From Candidatus Methylobacter favarea (GTDB lineage Bacteria; Pseudomonadota; Gammaproteobacteria; Methylococcales; Methylomonadaceae), in the NCBI RefSeq assembly GCF_902806695.1, contig NZ_CADCXN010000013.1:1-64000 (forward strand): a stretch of 64,000 nucleotides of DNA, read 5' to 3'. Position numbers and translations under genes: made by a program. Position 1 is the first letter of the stretch. Each line of letters begins with the position of its first letter. Below are positions 36,628 through 46,318 of this stretch, piece by piece. The notes beneath the pieces were generated by a model. That model was given only the letters and a program-made list of their open reading frames with translations, was not told the origin of the DNA and searched no databases.

Positions 36628-37278
36628 ATGAATGAATTGACCATGATGCAGCGCGTAGTCGTCTGGTTTTTGCCGGTGGTTTTCGCAATTACCGTGCATG
36701 AGGTGGCCCACGGCTGGGTGGCGAAAAAATACGGCGACAACACTGCCTTCATGCTGGGCCGGTTAACTTTAAACCCGATCAGGCATATTGATATGGTCGG
36801 GACGATTATCCTTCCGGGGTTATTGCTATTGACCGGCACGGGCTTTATTTTTGGCTGGGCAAAGCCGGTTCCGGTGGATGCCAGGAATTTCAAACATCCC
36901 CGCCATGATATGGCTATTGTCGCGCTGGCGGGCCCGATGGCGAATTTATTGATGGCAATTGCCTGGGCATTGCTGGTGCGGCTGGGAGCAATAATCAGCG
37001 CCGAATATATATCACTGCCGTTGATTTACACGGGAATTGCCGGTATTTCAATTAATCTGGTTCTGGCCCTGATTAACCTATTGCCGATTCCGCCTTTGGA
37101 TGGCAGCCGGATATTAACAGGTATTTTGCCGGCTAAACTGGCATGGCAATACAATCAGCTCGAACGTTTCGGATTTATTATTTTGCTGGTATTGTTATAT
37201 ACGCAGGTTTTAGGCGCAATTTTAGCTTACCCTATGTATGTGGCTCAGAAAGTGTTTTTTTCAATTGCCGGCCTGTAA
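36628..37278 (+). CDS. M50 site-2-type intramembrane metalloprotease
   Basis: A 216-residue membrane protease without PDZ domain. The zinc motif 'HEVAHGWVAKKYGD' (His-Glu-x-x-His, residues about 22-35) and the late 'LINLLPIPPLDGSRI' with the third ligand Asp are intact, and six hydrophobic segments are seen. Substrate unknown; stand-alone small M50 enzymes sit next to scpA in many bacteria. AAGGAG serves as ribosome-binding site. 68 bp separate it from scpA. Confidence 0.9.
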   Translation: MNELTMMQRVVVWFLPVVFAITVHEVAHGWVAKKYGDNTAFMLGRLTLNPIRHIDMVGTIILPGLLLLTGTGFIFGWAKPVPVDARNFKHPRHDMAIVALAGPMANLLMAIAWALLVRLGAIISAEYISLPLIYTGIAGISINLVLALINLLPIPPLDGSRILTGILPAKLAWQYNQLERFGFIILLVLLYTQVLGAILAYPMYVAQKVFFSIAGL

Positions 37279-37346
37279 AGCCCGCTTTTTATCCGCCTGA
37301 CAGACCCGGAGCAAGTGACGATTGACGGTGCAGGCCTCCTTTAGAT

Positions 37347-38162
37347 ATGCAACAAAAGACAGCTGAAATTCCAGATCTGCCCCAAGCCGTGGCAATGGTG
37401 AATGGCGCGCCTTTTCATCAACTGCCGGAAGATCTTTATATTCCACCCGATGCGCTGGAAGTATTTCTGGAGTTATTTGAAGGCCCGCTGGATTTATTGC
37501 TCTATTTGATCAGGCGCCAGAACCTGGATATTATCCATATACCAATAGCCCAGATTACTCATCAATACATCGCCTATATTCAAATGATGGGCAAGTTGAA
37601 TCTGGAAATGGCGGCGGAATATCTGGTGATGGCGGCGTTGCTGGCGGAAATCAAGTCGAGAACGCTGCTGCCCCGGCAACCTGAAGCCGAAGATGAAGAG
37701 GAAGATCCGAGAGCCACATTGATTCGCCGGCTTCAGGAATATGAACTCATCAAGAAAGCGGCCGAAGAGATTGATAACATGCCCAGGGTTGAGCGTGATA
37801 TATTTGCAACAGGCGTCGATACCTCGACAATAACCGATATCGAAAAAAATTTACCGGACATCTGCTTAAAAGAAATGCTGTTGGCGTTTCAGGATGTGCT
37901 TAAACGGGTTGAGCAACTCAGTCATCATCAAATAACGAAAGAACCTTTATCTGTCCGTGAACGAATGGCAACCATTTTGGCAAACCTTAAAGGAGCGGAT
38001 AGCCTCCTTTTCTCGCAATTATTTATCCGAAAAGAAGGTCGGCACGGCGCCGTTGTCTCGTTTCTGGCCATCCTCGAACTCAGCAAGGAGCGGCTCATCG
38101 ATATTATCCAGTCCGAGCCCTTTGCAGAGCTACGGGTCAGAAGCGCCGAAGCCGAAAGCTAA
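37347..38162 (+). CDS. scpA: Segregation and condensation protein A
   Basis: A 271-residue kleisin subunit of the SMC-ScpAB condensin. The N-terminal block 'FLELFEGPLDLLLYLIRRQN' (about residues 36-55) is the classic ScpA signature, followed by an acidic linker 'AEDEEEDPRAT' and a C-terminal winged-helix domain. The next gene in line is scpB, with 178 bp of plus-strand sequence between that stays open in the scpB frame but without a start. Confidence 0.95.
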   Translation: MQQKTAEIPDLPQAVAMVNGAPFHQLPEDLYIPPDALEVFLELFEGPLDLLLYLIRRQNLDIIHIPIAQITHQYIAYIQMMGKLNLEMAAEYLVMAALLAEIKSRTLLPRQPEAEDEEEDPRATLIRRLQEYELIKKAAEEIDNMPRVERDIFATGVDTSTITDIEKNLPDICLKEMLLAFQDVLKRVEQLSHHQITKEPLSVRERMATILANLKGADSLLFSQLFIRKEGRHGAVVSFLAILELSKERLIDIIQSEPFAELRVRSAEAES

Positions 38163-38340
38163 GCGGAAGGCAGCTACCGATGAGCCCGATTTCAAGTCAA
38201 CCATTAATAGTGAAGCTGCCCAGGCAACGACGGTATCATTCATCAAGCTTAGGCTGTTCCAGCACAGAAACCGGCGCAGACAGTTCAAGCCGGCAACGTT
38301 CCAGCTAGCCACTCCCGTAATCGAACGGCCTGATTTCAAT

Positions 38341-38958
38341 ATGGAAATTAAACGCATCGTTGAAGCTGTTTTATTTGCCGCTAACCGGCCGATGACAGCG
38401 ATGCAGGTACAACAGATCTTTCCTGAGCTGGAACAGCCTGAACTGAAGGAAATAAAGGCGGCTATCGACGTCATAATTGAAGAATACAGATTCCGGCCTG
38501 TTGAATTAAAACAGCTGGCCAGCGGCTATCGTTTTCAGGTCAGGCAGGAATTATCGCGCTGGGTGTCAAGGCTGTTTGAAGAAAAACCGCCAAAATATTC
38601 ACGTGCGTTACTCGAAACGCTGGCTATCATTGCCTATCGCCAACCGGTAACGCGCGGGGATATTGAAGATATTCGCGGCGTCAGTGTCAGCTCCAGTATT
38701 ATTCAGACGCTGCTGGAGCGCGACTGGATCCGGGTAGTGGCACACAAGGAAGTCCCCGGCAGGCCCGGTTTATACGCCACGACTGAACAGTTTCTGGATT
38801 ATTTCAATATTAAGGCATTAGATGAGCTGCCGGCTTTACAGGAAATTCAGAATCTTGATCTGTCGATAGATGAATCAGTAGATAACAGGCAGCAATTCAT
38901 GCAGGTAGAAAGTGAGAAACAGGAAACAACAGAACAGTTCACCGAAACAACCGGGTAA
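38341..38958 (+). CDS. scpB: Segregation and condensation protein B
   Basis: A 205-residue protein if started at the ATG at 38341, 'MEIKRIVEAVLFAANRPMTA', which matches the usual N-terminus of ScpB. The frame is open for 128 codons further upstream, but those run across scpA's 3' end in another frame and lack ScpB-like text. 'ALLETLAIIAYRQPVTRGDI' and 'RPGLYATTEQFLDYF' are the two conserved wing-helix blocks. It dimerises and binds the ScpA C-terminus. It overlaps rluB if rluB uses its GTG. Confidence 0.93.
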   Translation: MEIKRIVEAVLFAANRPMTAMQVQQIFPELEQPELKEIKAAIDVIIEEYRFRPVELKQLASGYRFQVRQELSRWVSRLFEEKPPKYSRALLETLAIIAYRQPVTRGDIEDIRGVSVSSSIIQTLLERDWIRVVAHKEVPGRPGLYATTEQFLDYFNIKALDELPALQEIQNLDLSIDESVDNRQQFMQVESEKQETTEQFTETTG

Positions 38959-39805
38959 ACCTTACCCGCCGGAAATGTCGAAAAAAAATGAAACCCAGGC
39001 GCCGGCTCCCGGCGAACGTATTCAAAAAGTACTGGCGCGCGGCGGCGCAGGCTCCAGAAGAGAAATTGAACACTGGATAAATGAAGGCCGAGTAAAACTT
39101 AACGGCGCGGTCGCTACATTGGGCGCCCGTTTAAAAGCAGGCGATCATTTACAGATCAATGGCCGGGTTGTGCAGTGGGAAAAGTATGCTGAACAGCCTA
39201 CCCGAGTGCTGCTTTATCACAAGTCGGCAGGGGAAGTGGTTACCCGCCGCGACCCGGAAGGCCGCCCTGTAGTTTTTACGCAGATGCCGAAATTGGCAAT
39301 CGGCCGCTGGATTGCCGTTGGCCGTCTCGATATCAATACTTCCGGCTTGTTATTGGCGACCAATAACGGCGAATTGGCCAATCGTTTAATGCATCCCTCC
39401 ACCCAGGTTGAGCGTGAATATGCGGTGCGCATTCTGGGTGAAGTCCCGGACGTCACCCTCGAAAAGCTCAGGCAAGGCGTTGAGCTTGAAGATGGCAAAG
39501 CCAAATTTGATGATATCAGGTTTTCCGGCGGCGAAGGCGCCAATAAATGGTATTACGTTACCGTCAGCGAAGGCCGCAACAGGGTGGTAAGGCGGCTGTG
39601 GGAATCGCAGGAAGTAACAGTGAGCCGCCTGATGCGCGTGCGCTACGGGCCGGTAGTGCTGCCGGAGCGGCTTAAAGCCCATTCATTTTATGAACTTGAC
39701 AGTAAGGAGCTGGGTTTGCTGATGGAATTTGCCGGCATGGAAAAAGAAAAGCCGGCAATTAAAGCCAAGCCCGGATTCAAAAGCTCCAAGTCCGGAAAAA
39801 TGTAA
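38912..39805 (+). CDS. rluB: 23S rRNA pseudouridine(2605) synthase RluB
   Basis: A RsuA-family pseudouridine synthase with an N-terminal S4 domain ('RIQKVLARGGAGSRREIEHW', about residues 37-56) and the catalytic Asp in 'VGRLDINTSGLLLATNNGEL'. The last part is a Lys/Pro-rich tail of about 30 residues. The GTG at 38912 has an AGGT site but overlaps scpB by 47 bp; an ATG at 38975 would give a shorter protein with the same domains. The scpA-scpB-rluB order is standard in this class. Confidence 0.93.
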   Translation: MRNRKQQNSSPKQPGKPYPPEMSKKNETQAPAPGERIQKVLARGGAGSRREIEHWINEGRVKLNGAVATLGARLKAGDHLQINGRVVQWEKYAEQPTRVLLYHKSAGEVVTRRDPEGRPVVFTQMPKLAIGRWIAVGRLDINTSGLLLATNNGELANRLMHPSTQVEREYAVRILGEVPDVTLEKLRQGVELEDGKAKFDDIRFSGGEGANKWYYVTVSEGRNRVVRRLWESQEVTVSRLMRVRYGPVVLPERLKAHSFYELDSKELGLLMEFAGMEKEKPAIKAKPGFKSSKSGKM

Positions 39806-39870
39806 TCCATAAACCAGGAATAGTTCTGAACTGAGGCAAAAAATGGTATGCAGGAACAAGCTGGGACAAG

Positions 39871-40746
39871 TCAATTGGCTTGTGCTTTGATACGGGCTGG
39901 TTCTGCATCAATATCAGGTTCTGAAGGCTGTTCATAATAGCTCCCTTGAACCAAATCAAAATCTGTATTCCAGGCCAATGAAGCAGGCCGTTTCTGATCG
40001 ATCTGCCGCATAATACTTTTCCCGCCCGTCGATGCTATCAACGATCTTAATTTATGCAACTTTGCCAGCATGGCGCTGTCGCGCAGCCGATCCAGGTGCC
40101 GCGCCGATAAACTGACATAATTTGGCAATAATTTTGCAATCAATTCTAGCGACTGATTTTCCAGAACAATATAATCAAATTTAAGCGCAAGCTGATAACC
40201 GCGGCGGCGATAATTTTCCAGTCCCTTGAGGAGCTCATGGTGATAGCGTGCATATTGATTGTTAACCGCCATTACTATGACAACATTTTTTGTGGCCAGA
40301 CCGCACCGGATAATCACTTCTTCAAAGTAGGCGCCGTGGTCCTGTTTAATGCCGAGAATATGCCGCGGATCGACCTCTAAAAAAAGTACGCCGTGGAAAT
40401 GAGCTAAAGGCAGGTAATTCAACATGTGAACGGTGCGGCATAACCTGTCAAAGTTTATAATGGATTCAAAATCGGCAGCTTTTGTGGCCGGATTAGTTAT
40501 CAGATTATCGATGTCATTGCTATGCAAATGCTGATTTTCATAAGGTACGACCGAAATCTGCGCAGTATGGCCCATGATTGACGCAGGTTTTAATGCCTCC
40601 CGCAGCGGAGTAAAAATACTGCTGATCCGGATAGGCCCGAATAGCCCGCTCACAGCGTCATCTTCGAGAATAAATGGCCGAAAACCGGAGTGATGCTCAC
40701 GCCCGAACCGGTCATTGAAATATTCTACTAAATGTTGTAATGGCAT
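39871..40746 (-). CDS. Degenerate EAL-domain protein (predicted non-catalytic)
   Basis: About 291 residues from the ATG at 40746; a TTG at 40761 would add five. The second half follows the EAL phosphodiesterase outline: 'LAHFHGVLFLEVDPRHILG' corresponds to the 'xxxFVNxxP' strand, 'YQLALKFDYIVLENQSLELI' to the strand carrying the DDFG motif, and 'FDLVQGSYYEQP' to the terminal 'QGYxFxxP'. The Glu-Ala-Leu and Asp-Asp metal sites are not recognisable, so the protein should not hydrolyse c-di-GMP, but may bind it or a partner. It resembles YdiV-type effectors only in this general sense. Confidence 0.65.
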   Translation of the reverse strand: MPLQHLVEYFNDRFGREHHSGFRPFILEDDAVSGLFGPIRISSIFTPLREALKPASIMGHTAQISVVPYENQHLHSNDIDNLITNPATKAADFESIINFDRLCRTVHMLNYLPLAHFHGVLFLEVDPRHILGIKQDHGAYFEEVIIRCGLATKNVVIVMAVNNQYARYHHELLKGLENYRRRGYQLALKFDYIVLENQSLELIAKLLPNYVSLSARHLDRLRDSAMLAKLHKLRSLIASTGGKSIMRQIDQKRPASLAWNTDFDLVQGSYYEQPSEPDIDAEPARIKAQAN

Positions 40747-41295
40747 AAATTTGTTTTCCAATTCAATTGGTTAAAAAAATGAGTCAGGGAGCAGTGGTTT
40801 AAGTCATAAAAAAAGGCGGGTCGTCAAAAATACCCGCCTAAACATCCGTGTGTGGAGGTGGAGCGTCTTAAATATTTCTTCATAAAAAGCCAGCAGTCAT
40901 TAAATCTTCTCCAGGCTTTACCTTCAAACACAATCTGAAAAAAAATTGTATCTGCTTACTTTTTTATCTTTAATTCCAGCCAAATTATCTCAATCCCGAC
41001 TTATTGCTGGCTGGTAAATAGCCTAATGCAGTTTAAATTTTAAATAAAACGATATAATTAGATGAAGTAATCCGATAATCAGATATTAAAAAGTTTTGAT
41101 TGAGACTGCGATACCGGGCGGCTTGCGTCTCCGATAGTGGTGGCGCAATCATGAGGATGTGCTGGTGTTACCGGCCGAATAGTTCAGGAGGAATTGAAAG
41201 GCAGGAAAAAGCGGATTGTTTATTTGATAGTATTCGCACATTGCCAGCCGGGGGCAATGTGCAAGTCGGTCCGGGTTAATGTAATAATCGATGAA
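40747..41295. other. Gap between the EAL-like gene and the L,D-transpeptidase
   Basis: About 550 bp. The only clear structure is the terminator at 40808-40838. The rest is AT-rich; a plus-strand frame at 41194-41430 overlaps the transpeptidase's 3' end and looks like a shadow. Confidence 0.4.
40808..40838 (-). terminator. Strong intrinsic terminator on the minus strand
   Basis: Reading the minus strand, GGCGGGT (40838-40832) and ACCCGCC (40821-40815) form a 7-bp GC-rich stem with a 10-base loop, followed at once by seven T (40814-40808). It is a textbook rho-independent terminator. The nearest upstream minus-strand gene ends 458 bp away, so it may end a long 3' UTR or an unannotated small RNA. 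Confidence 0.75.
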
Positions 41296-42318
41296 TCAAG
41301 TGCCGTGGTAATAACCATCGGCAGACCGCGGGCGTTCTTCCGGGATGGGCATCGGGGTTTCTTCCAGAGGCGGCAAGCGTTCATAGATAGCCACAGGATC
41401 GCCATCCAGGTTTTTAAGCGCTTCATTTAATGCCTTTTGGTCAAAGTCAGGCATTTCCTGGTTATTGGCCTTTTGAATGAGCGCTAGAGCCGTTGCATAC
41501 CGTTGATCCTGAGTCATTTCTTCGCCTTCCAGATCAGGATGGGCTTCGATGTAGAGCACGTTGTTCAACCATCCCACCTTTATGGGCTGCTTGACTATAT
41601 AAACCGGCGTACCCACTTTTACCGAACTGTACAATTCCTCTACGTCTTCCGGATACATCCTGACGCAGCCGTGGGTTATCTGCATGCCTATGCCATAGAT
41701 CTTGTCAATATCGGTGCCGTGTATCCGGTATTCGCCTGGAAGCGCCAGATACAACGCATATGCCCCCAAGGGATTATGAGGCCCCGGCGGTACAATAAGC
41801 GGCAGTGGATCGCCATTGGCGGCATGTTCCTGCCTTATGGATTCGGGCGGATGCCAGGACGGATCCTTAACTTTTCGCGCTACTTTGGTTTTACCTAGCG
41901 GAGTTTTCCAGTCTTGTCTTCCTACCCCATGAGCGTAGGATCTTACTATCCGCGGCATGCCTTTTTGAACCGGCGGATAATAATACATGCGGTATTCGGA
42001 AATATTTAAGGTGATTCCCTCATGAGGCGTATCAGGCAAAACTCGCCTGTTTGATAAACGGATAATCTCGCCCTTTTTGACATGCCAGCGGTCAAGGTCC
42101 TTATTCAGCCTTACTATCTCGGTTTGTCCCAGTAAAAAATTGCGCGCCACATCCAGTAAGGTTTCATCCTGCTCCGCCCGGGTCAACGGCACCCCGTCAG
42201 GATATTGGGTGATTACACTATCATTGCTGTTTTCCGGCAATGTATAGGTTGTAGCGGCAGCATTGCCCACCGTACTGAACAATAGAATCAAAAAAGCCAA
42301 TAATATGCGAATTTTCAT
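41296..42318 (-). CDS. LysM-containing L,D-transpeptidase (ErfK/YbiS/YnhG family)
   Basis: A 340-residue periplasmic enzyme that forms 3-3 cross-links in peptidoglycan or attaches lipoproteins to it. It has a signal peptide ('ILLAFLILLFSTVGNAAA'), a LysM-like segment about residues 50-90, and the YkuD catalytic domain with 'IHGTDIDKIYGIGMQITHGC' and 'HGCVRM' (catalytic Cys and His about residue 216-221). A proline/glutamate-rich tail follows. It is monocistronic; a substantial 560-bp gap lies upstream. Confidence 0.93.
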   Translation of the reverse strand: MKIRILLAFLILLFSTVGNAAATTYTLPENSNDSVITQYPDGVPLTRAEQDETLLDVARNFLLGQTEIVRLNKDLDRWHVKKGEIIRLSNRRVLPDTPHEGITLNISEYRMYYYPPVQKGMPRIVRSYAHGVGRQDWKTPLGKTKVARKVKDPSWHPPESIRQEHAANGDPLPLIVPPGPHNPLGAYALYLALPGEYRIHGTDIDKIYGIGMQITHGCVRMYPEDVEELYSSVKVGTPVYIVKQPIKVGWLNNVLYIEAHPDLEGEEMTQDQRYATALALIQKANNQEMPDFDQKALNEALKNLDGDPVAIYERLPPLEETPMPIPEERPRSADGYYHGT

Positions 42319-42880
42319 TTTGATGATTTCTCAAATAATAAAAAATATTACTTTAATGCCGGAATGTTGATATTACAGCTGCAATAACTCCCAGGCCCAT
42401 TGCAATTACCTGGGCCGAAACCAGGCCTTTGCCAGGAAGACAAGAGATAAGAGCGCCATGAGTTAAGGTATCGATTTAAAAGTAAACTGCTCAAGCTGAT
42501 TAAACGCGAGTCCTTAAATTTATTTAAGCTGCAAATAAAGGCAAGATAATTTTACCATTTAAGAATAATGCAGACATTATTGATCCTTAAGTCAGGCAGT
42601 TTAGCTCAATTTTATCAGGATTTATTTTATAATCGAGAGGGGTCAGACAAGATAAGAAAACGGTAAAAACAGGCCTGGATCAATAACTCGAAATAAATTT
42701 GATAATTAAATGCAGGCTATAGGGATGGACATAGCCTTAACTACCTGCTTTGTTAATTCTTAATACTGTTCAGCTCCTGTATCTCAAATCGCCTGTAATT
42801 CTTATGGCATTACTTTTCGATGAACATTAATCCCGCGTATTTAAAATCACTTTGCTATTACAATTTAATCAGATTGCATT
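42319..42880. other. Intergenic region with a CCCAGG/CCTGGG hairpin
   Basis: About 560 bp with promoters expected for the L,D-transpeptidase (minus) and the next gene (plus). CCCAGG and CCTGGG around 42390-42415 form a 6-bp stem near the transpeptidase start. A TATAAT-like box lies near 42629-42634. No gene. Confidence 0.35.
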
Positions 42881-43573
42881 ATGCCGATTAACAAAACGCA
42901 TTACACCCGCGAAACCCCGATGGGATTTCTTGAACGGGCCGGGGTAAATTATTATCGCCGCCTTGCCGGACGCGTTGATGACAAGGCGGACGATTCCACA
43001 GAAGATGATTCCTTACGCTTTTTATCCGTTTTAATAACGGATTACGCTGCTATCATCGCCTTTTTTATCGGCGCAGGAAGTTCTCTGCCGGCGGTAGTGC
43101 TGGAATGGCTGTATATGGAAAAGATGGATTTTTATTATTATATTGCTCTGCAAATCGGCGTGGGACTGCTCTTTTTGCTGGTTGAACTGGTACTTTTATA
43201 CTGGCTGGGGCTTAAAACCGTGCATAGTATCGCGTGCCTGACCCGGCACCATCAAACCGACGATGAGTCGCTGCTGCCGGGCGATGATACGGTTGCCAAT
43301 CTGCTGGCCCGCGCGGCCCTGGAATTGCCCGATCCTGTGGTCCGCTATCTGGGAATTGATCCCTTAAAATATATTTCCAAATCAAGACTGCTGATTATTG
43401 GCGTGCTTTATAAATTAAAAGTCGTCCTGTCCAGTCTGATCGTCAAATTTCTGCTTACCCGCATGGGCGGAAAATTGGGTCTGCGCGCCAGTTTCAGCTG
43501 GGTGGCAATTCCCATCACCGGTATCTGGGACGCCTTTGTGATTTACCGGGTTGTAAAGGAAGCGCGCTTATGA
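42881..43573 (+). CDS. Uncharacterised membrane protein
   Basis: 230 residues. The first 55 are soluble and acidic (with Asp/Glu-rich 'DDKADDSTEDDS'); then come three hydrophobic helices: 'FLSVLITDYAAIIAFFIGAG', a helix near 'YYIALQIGVGLLFLLVEL', and a later one near 'SRLLIIGVLYKLKVVLSSLI'. The C-terminal 'FSWVAIPITGIWDAFVIYRV' resembles the end of EcsC-like or related lipid-associated proteins, but I do not recognise the family. The downstream gene begins on the base after its stop, so they are one unit. Confidence 0.6.
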   Translation: MPINKTHYTRETPMGFLERAGVNYYRRLAGRVDDKADDSTEDDSLRFLSVLITDYAAIIAFFIGAGSSLPAVVLEWLYMEKMDFYYYIALQIGVGLLFLLVELVLLYWLGLKTVHSIACLTRHHQTDDESLLPGDDTVANLLARAALELPDPVVRYLGIDPLKYISKSRLLIIGVLYKLKVVLSSLIVKFLLTRMGGKLGLRASFSWVAIPITGIWDAFVIYRVVKEARL

Positions 43574-44047
43574 GTGTTCGGCCACCGTTTGGCGCATTAT
43601 ATGGTTGAAGACGTTATAACTCCTGACTTTGCCGCAAGGCTCTCCTCAAAAGCCAAAGAAGGGGCGATTCGCGCGATTGCCACGATGATGGTACTGACGC
43701 AAAGACATCATCCGAATATGCTGATACTGCTGTTCAAATTCAGCGCTCATTTTGCCGTTCAGGATCACAATGACTATGATGATTGGCAGGCATTTCTTGA
43801 TTTGCTTAATGAAGTGTCTATCGAGGAGCGTTATTTTCTGCTGGATTTACTCAGCATTGCCGCGGTTTTCGACGGCCGCCTATCGCCGCTGGAAAAGCGT
43901 TTACTGCCTGAAGCGTTCGGGAATTTAAACGCCATCTATATGGAGCGCATCCAATCCCTGAAAAAATGCCTGTTGAGCGGTCGTATCCATGCTGCAAAGG
44001 CATTATGCCAACTCAATTACCAGCCCGAGCCTGGTCTTTCCGCATGA
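43574..44047 (+). CDS. Uncharacterised helical protein, partner of the preceding membrane protein
   Basis: 157 residues, with a GTG start directly after the upstream stop; no ATG fits. The core 'LDLLSIAAVFDGRLSPLEKR' with an Asp-Gly then a Leu-x-x-x-Glu resembles the metal-binding helix pair in TerB-like proteins, but the similarity is local. It is cytosolic and mostly helical. The two genes converge on parC with 16 bp between stops. Confidence 0.55.
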   Translation: MFGHRLAHYMVEDVITPDFAARLSSKAKEGAIRAIATMMVLTQRHHPNMLILLFKFSAHFAVQDHNDYDDWQAFLDLLNEVSIEERYFLLDLLSIAAVFDGRLSPLEKRLLPEAFGNLNAIYMERIQSLKKCLLSGRIHAAKALCQLNYQPEPGLSA

Positions 44048-44063
44048 AGGAAACTGTCTTACC

Positions 44064-46316
44064 TTAGCTAATCGCCTTCGCTAGATTTTCGCACCCCAGA
44101 CCATCAACGCGCTGAAAGCCGCGGGGTAAAGCCGAGCCTCTGTTGGCGCGGTTGCCGGCGTAATGTTCTATATCTGCGCTTTTCAGCGTTAACTGCCGCT
44201 TGCCGGCGATGATTTTTAATTGGCCGTTTTCCGGTATCGCCACAACCGAGATCACGAAATCTTTTCCGGCAGCAAAATCCGCTGCCGGAATCTGTATCAG
44301 TTTATTGCCCTTGCCTTTTGCCAGCGCCGGCAATTCGATCACAGGAAAAATCAACAGCCGGCCTTGCAAGGTTACTGTGGCGAGCAAATCGGCTTCGCTG
44401 TGCACAGGCGCAGGCTTTATCGCTTTGGCCTTATCGGGCAGGACGATAAGCTGCTTGCCGGCTTTATTCTTGCTTAACAGCTCTTTCAGTTGAACCCGGA
44501 AACCATAACCGGCATTACTGGCAAGCACATACCAGTCATCGGGATTTCCGGCCAGCAGGTGGACAAATAAGGAGCCTGCCGGCGGATTTAGCCGGCCTGT
44601 TAAAGGCTCGCCCTGAGTTCTGGCCGAAGGCAAGTCGTGTGCAGAGGTACTGTAAGTCCGGCCGGTCGAATCAAGAATATAAACCGGCTGGGTTGAGCGG
44701 CATTTTACGGCATCCAGAAAGCCGTCTCCGGAACGGTAAGCCAGACTTGCAACATCAATATCATGGCCTTTTGCCGCCCGTATCCAGCCTTTTTGCGACA
44801 GAATGACGGTTAACGGTTCATTGCTTATCAATGCCGTAGTTTCCAGCGCCTGGGCGGACTCTCTGGCAACGATGGGCGAACGGCGGTCATCGCCGTATTT
44901 TTGGGCGTCGCTTTCCAGCTCTTTTTTAATCAGCCGGTTTAATAACCGCTGCGAGGCCAATATTTTTTCCAGCGCGGCCCGCTCCTTTTCCAGGTCATTC
45001 TGCTCGCCGCGGATTTTCATTTCTTCCAGTCTGGCCAGATGCCTTAGCTTTAATTCCAGAATCGCTTCAGCCTGAATATCGGTGAGCCCAAAGCGCTGCA
45101 TTAACACGGGTTTGGGATTATCCTCACTGCGAATAATCGCAATCACCTCATCAATATTCAGATAGGCAATCAGCAAGCCATCCAGAACATGCAACCTTGT
45201 CAATACCTTATCGAGACGATGCTGCAGGCGGCGTCTGACGGTTTCAGTGCGGAACGCCAGCCATTCAACCAATATCTCTTTAAGATTTTTAACCCTGGGC
45301 CGCCCGTCCATGCCGATCATATTCATATTGACGCGGTAGCTTTTTTCCAGTTCGGTGGTGGCAAACAAATGCGACATAAGCGAATCCGCATCAATACGCC
45401 TTGATTTTGGAATGATCAGCAGGCGGGTGGGGTTTTCATGATCGGATTCATCCCGCAAATCCTCAATCATCGGCAGCTTTTTCGCCAGCATCTGCGCGGC
45501 TATCTGCTCCATTAATTTTGCTCCCGAGACCTGGTGCGGCAAAGCGGTAACAACGATAACGCCCGCTTCCTGCTCATAGGTGGCGCGCATTTTTATTGAG
45601 CCGCCGCCGTTGCTGTACATTTTTTGAATGTCATCGGCTGAGGTGATGATCTCCGCTGGGGTCGGGTAATCCGGACCTTTGATATGTCTGAACAGGTCTT
45701 CCAGGGAACTGTCGGGATTATCGAGAAGTTGAATGCAGGCGCCGGCGACTTCGCGAAGATTATGCGGCGGTATATCGGTCGCCATGCCGACCGCGATGCC
45801 CATCGTGCCATTCAGCAATACATTCGGCAAGCGCGCCGGCAGCAGCACCGGTTCTTTCAGCGTGCCGTCAAAATTATCCGACCATTCAACGGTGCCTTGC
45901 CCCAGTTCGCTTAACAGGGTTTGCGCATAGCCGGTCAGGCGCGATTCGGTATAGCGCATGGCGGCAAAGGATTTTGGATCATCCGGCGAGCCCCAGTTGC
46001 CCTGCCCGTCAATCAGCGGATAACGGTAGGAAAAATCCTGCGCCATCAGCACCATGGCTTCATAGCAGGCGGTATCGCCGTGCGGATGATATTTACCCAG
46101 CACGTCGCCGACCGTTCTGGCCGATTTCTTATATTTGGCCAGGGCTGTCAAACCCAGCTCGGACATGGCATAGACAATGCGCCGCTGCACCGGTTTCAAG
46201 CCGTCGGCGATATGCGGCAAGGCGCGATCGAGAATGACATACATGGAATAATCCAGGTAGGCTTTCTCGGCAAAATCCTTTAACGGCAGTTGCTCGTAGT
46301 TTTCCTGCATCCCCAC
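44064..46316 (-). CDS. parC: DNA topoisomerase IV subunit A
   Basis: A 750-residue type IIA topoisomerase subunit that cuts and rejoins DNA to decatenate daughter chromosomes. The catalytic Tyr122 lies in '[12 protein letters not shown]', and the quinolone-determining region is '[14 protein letters not shown]' with Thr82 at the position of E. coli Ser80. The C-terminal beta-pinwheel is in the last 250 residues. It is the second gene of a two-gene unit with the acyl-CoA thioesterase, only 2 bp away. Its partner parE is 3 kb upstream. Confidence 0.96.
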   Translation of the reverse strand: MGMQENYEQLPLKDFAEKAYLDYSMYVILDRALPHIADGLKPVQRRIVYAMSELGLTALAKYKKSARTVGDVLGKYHPHGDTACYEAMVLMAQDFSYRYPLIDGQGNWGSPDDPKSFAAMRYTESRLTGYAQTLLSELGQGTVEWSDNFDGTLKEPVLLPARLPNVLLNGTMGIAVGMATDIPPHNLREVAGACIQLLDNPDSSLEDLFRHIKGPDYPTPAEIITSADDIQKMYSNGGGSIKMRATYEQEAGVIVVTALPHQVSGAKLMEQIAAQMLAKKLPMIEDLRDESDHENPTRLLIIPKSRRIDADSLMSHLFATTELEKSYRVNMNMIGMDGRPRVKNLKEILVEWLAFRTETVRRRLQHRLDKVLTRLHVLDGLLIAYLNIDEVIAIIRSEDNPKPVLMQRFGLTDIQAEAILELKLRHLARLEEMKIRGEQNDLEKERAALEKILASQRLLNRLIKKELESDAQKYGDDRRSPIVARESAQALETTALISNEPLTVILSQKGWIRAAKGHDIDVASLAYRSGDGFLDAVKCRSTQPVYILDSTGRTYSTSAHDLPSARTQGEPLTGRLNPPAGSLFVHLLAGNPDDWYVLASNAGYGFRVQLKELLSKNKAGKQLIVLPDKAKAIKPAPVHSEADLLATVTLQGRLLIFPVIELPALAKGKGNKLIQIPAADFAAGKDFVISVVAIPENGQLKIIAGKRQLTLKSADIEHYAGNRANRGSALPRGFQRVDGLGCENLAKAIS

Positions 46317-46318
46317 AA

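Noticed and set aside
36387-36893. 168-codon minus-strand frame
   Set aside because: Antisense across the YciO-type and M50 genes; both are intact.
37957-38340. N-terminal extension of ScpB
   Set aside because: The open frame runs inside scpA in another register and has no ScpB-like text; the ATG at 38341 matches the family start.
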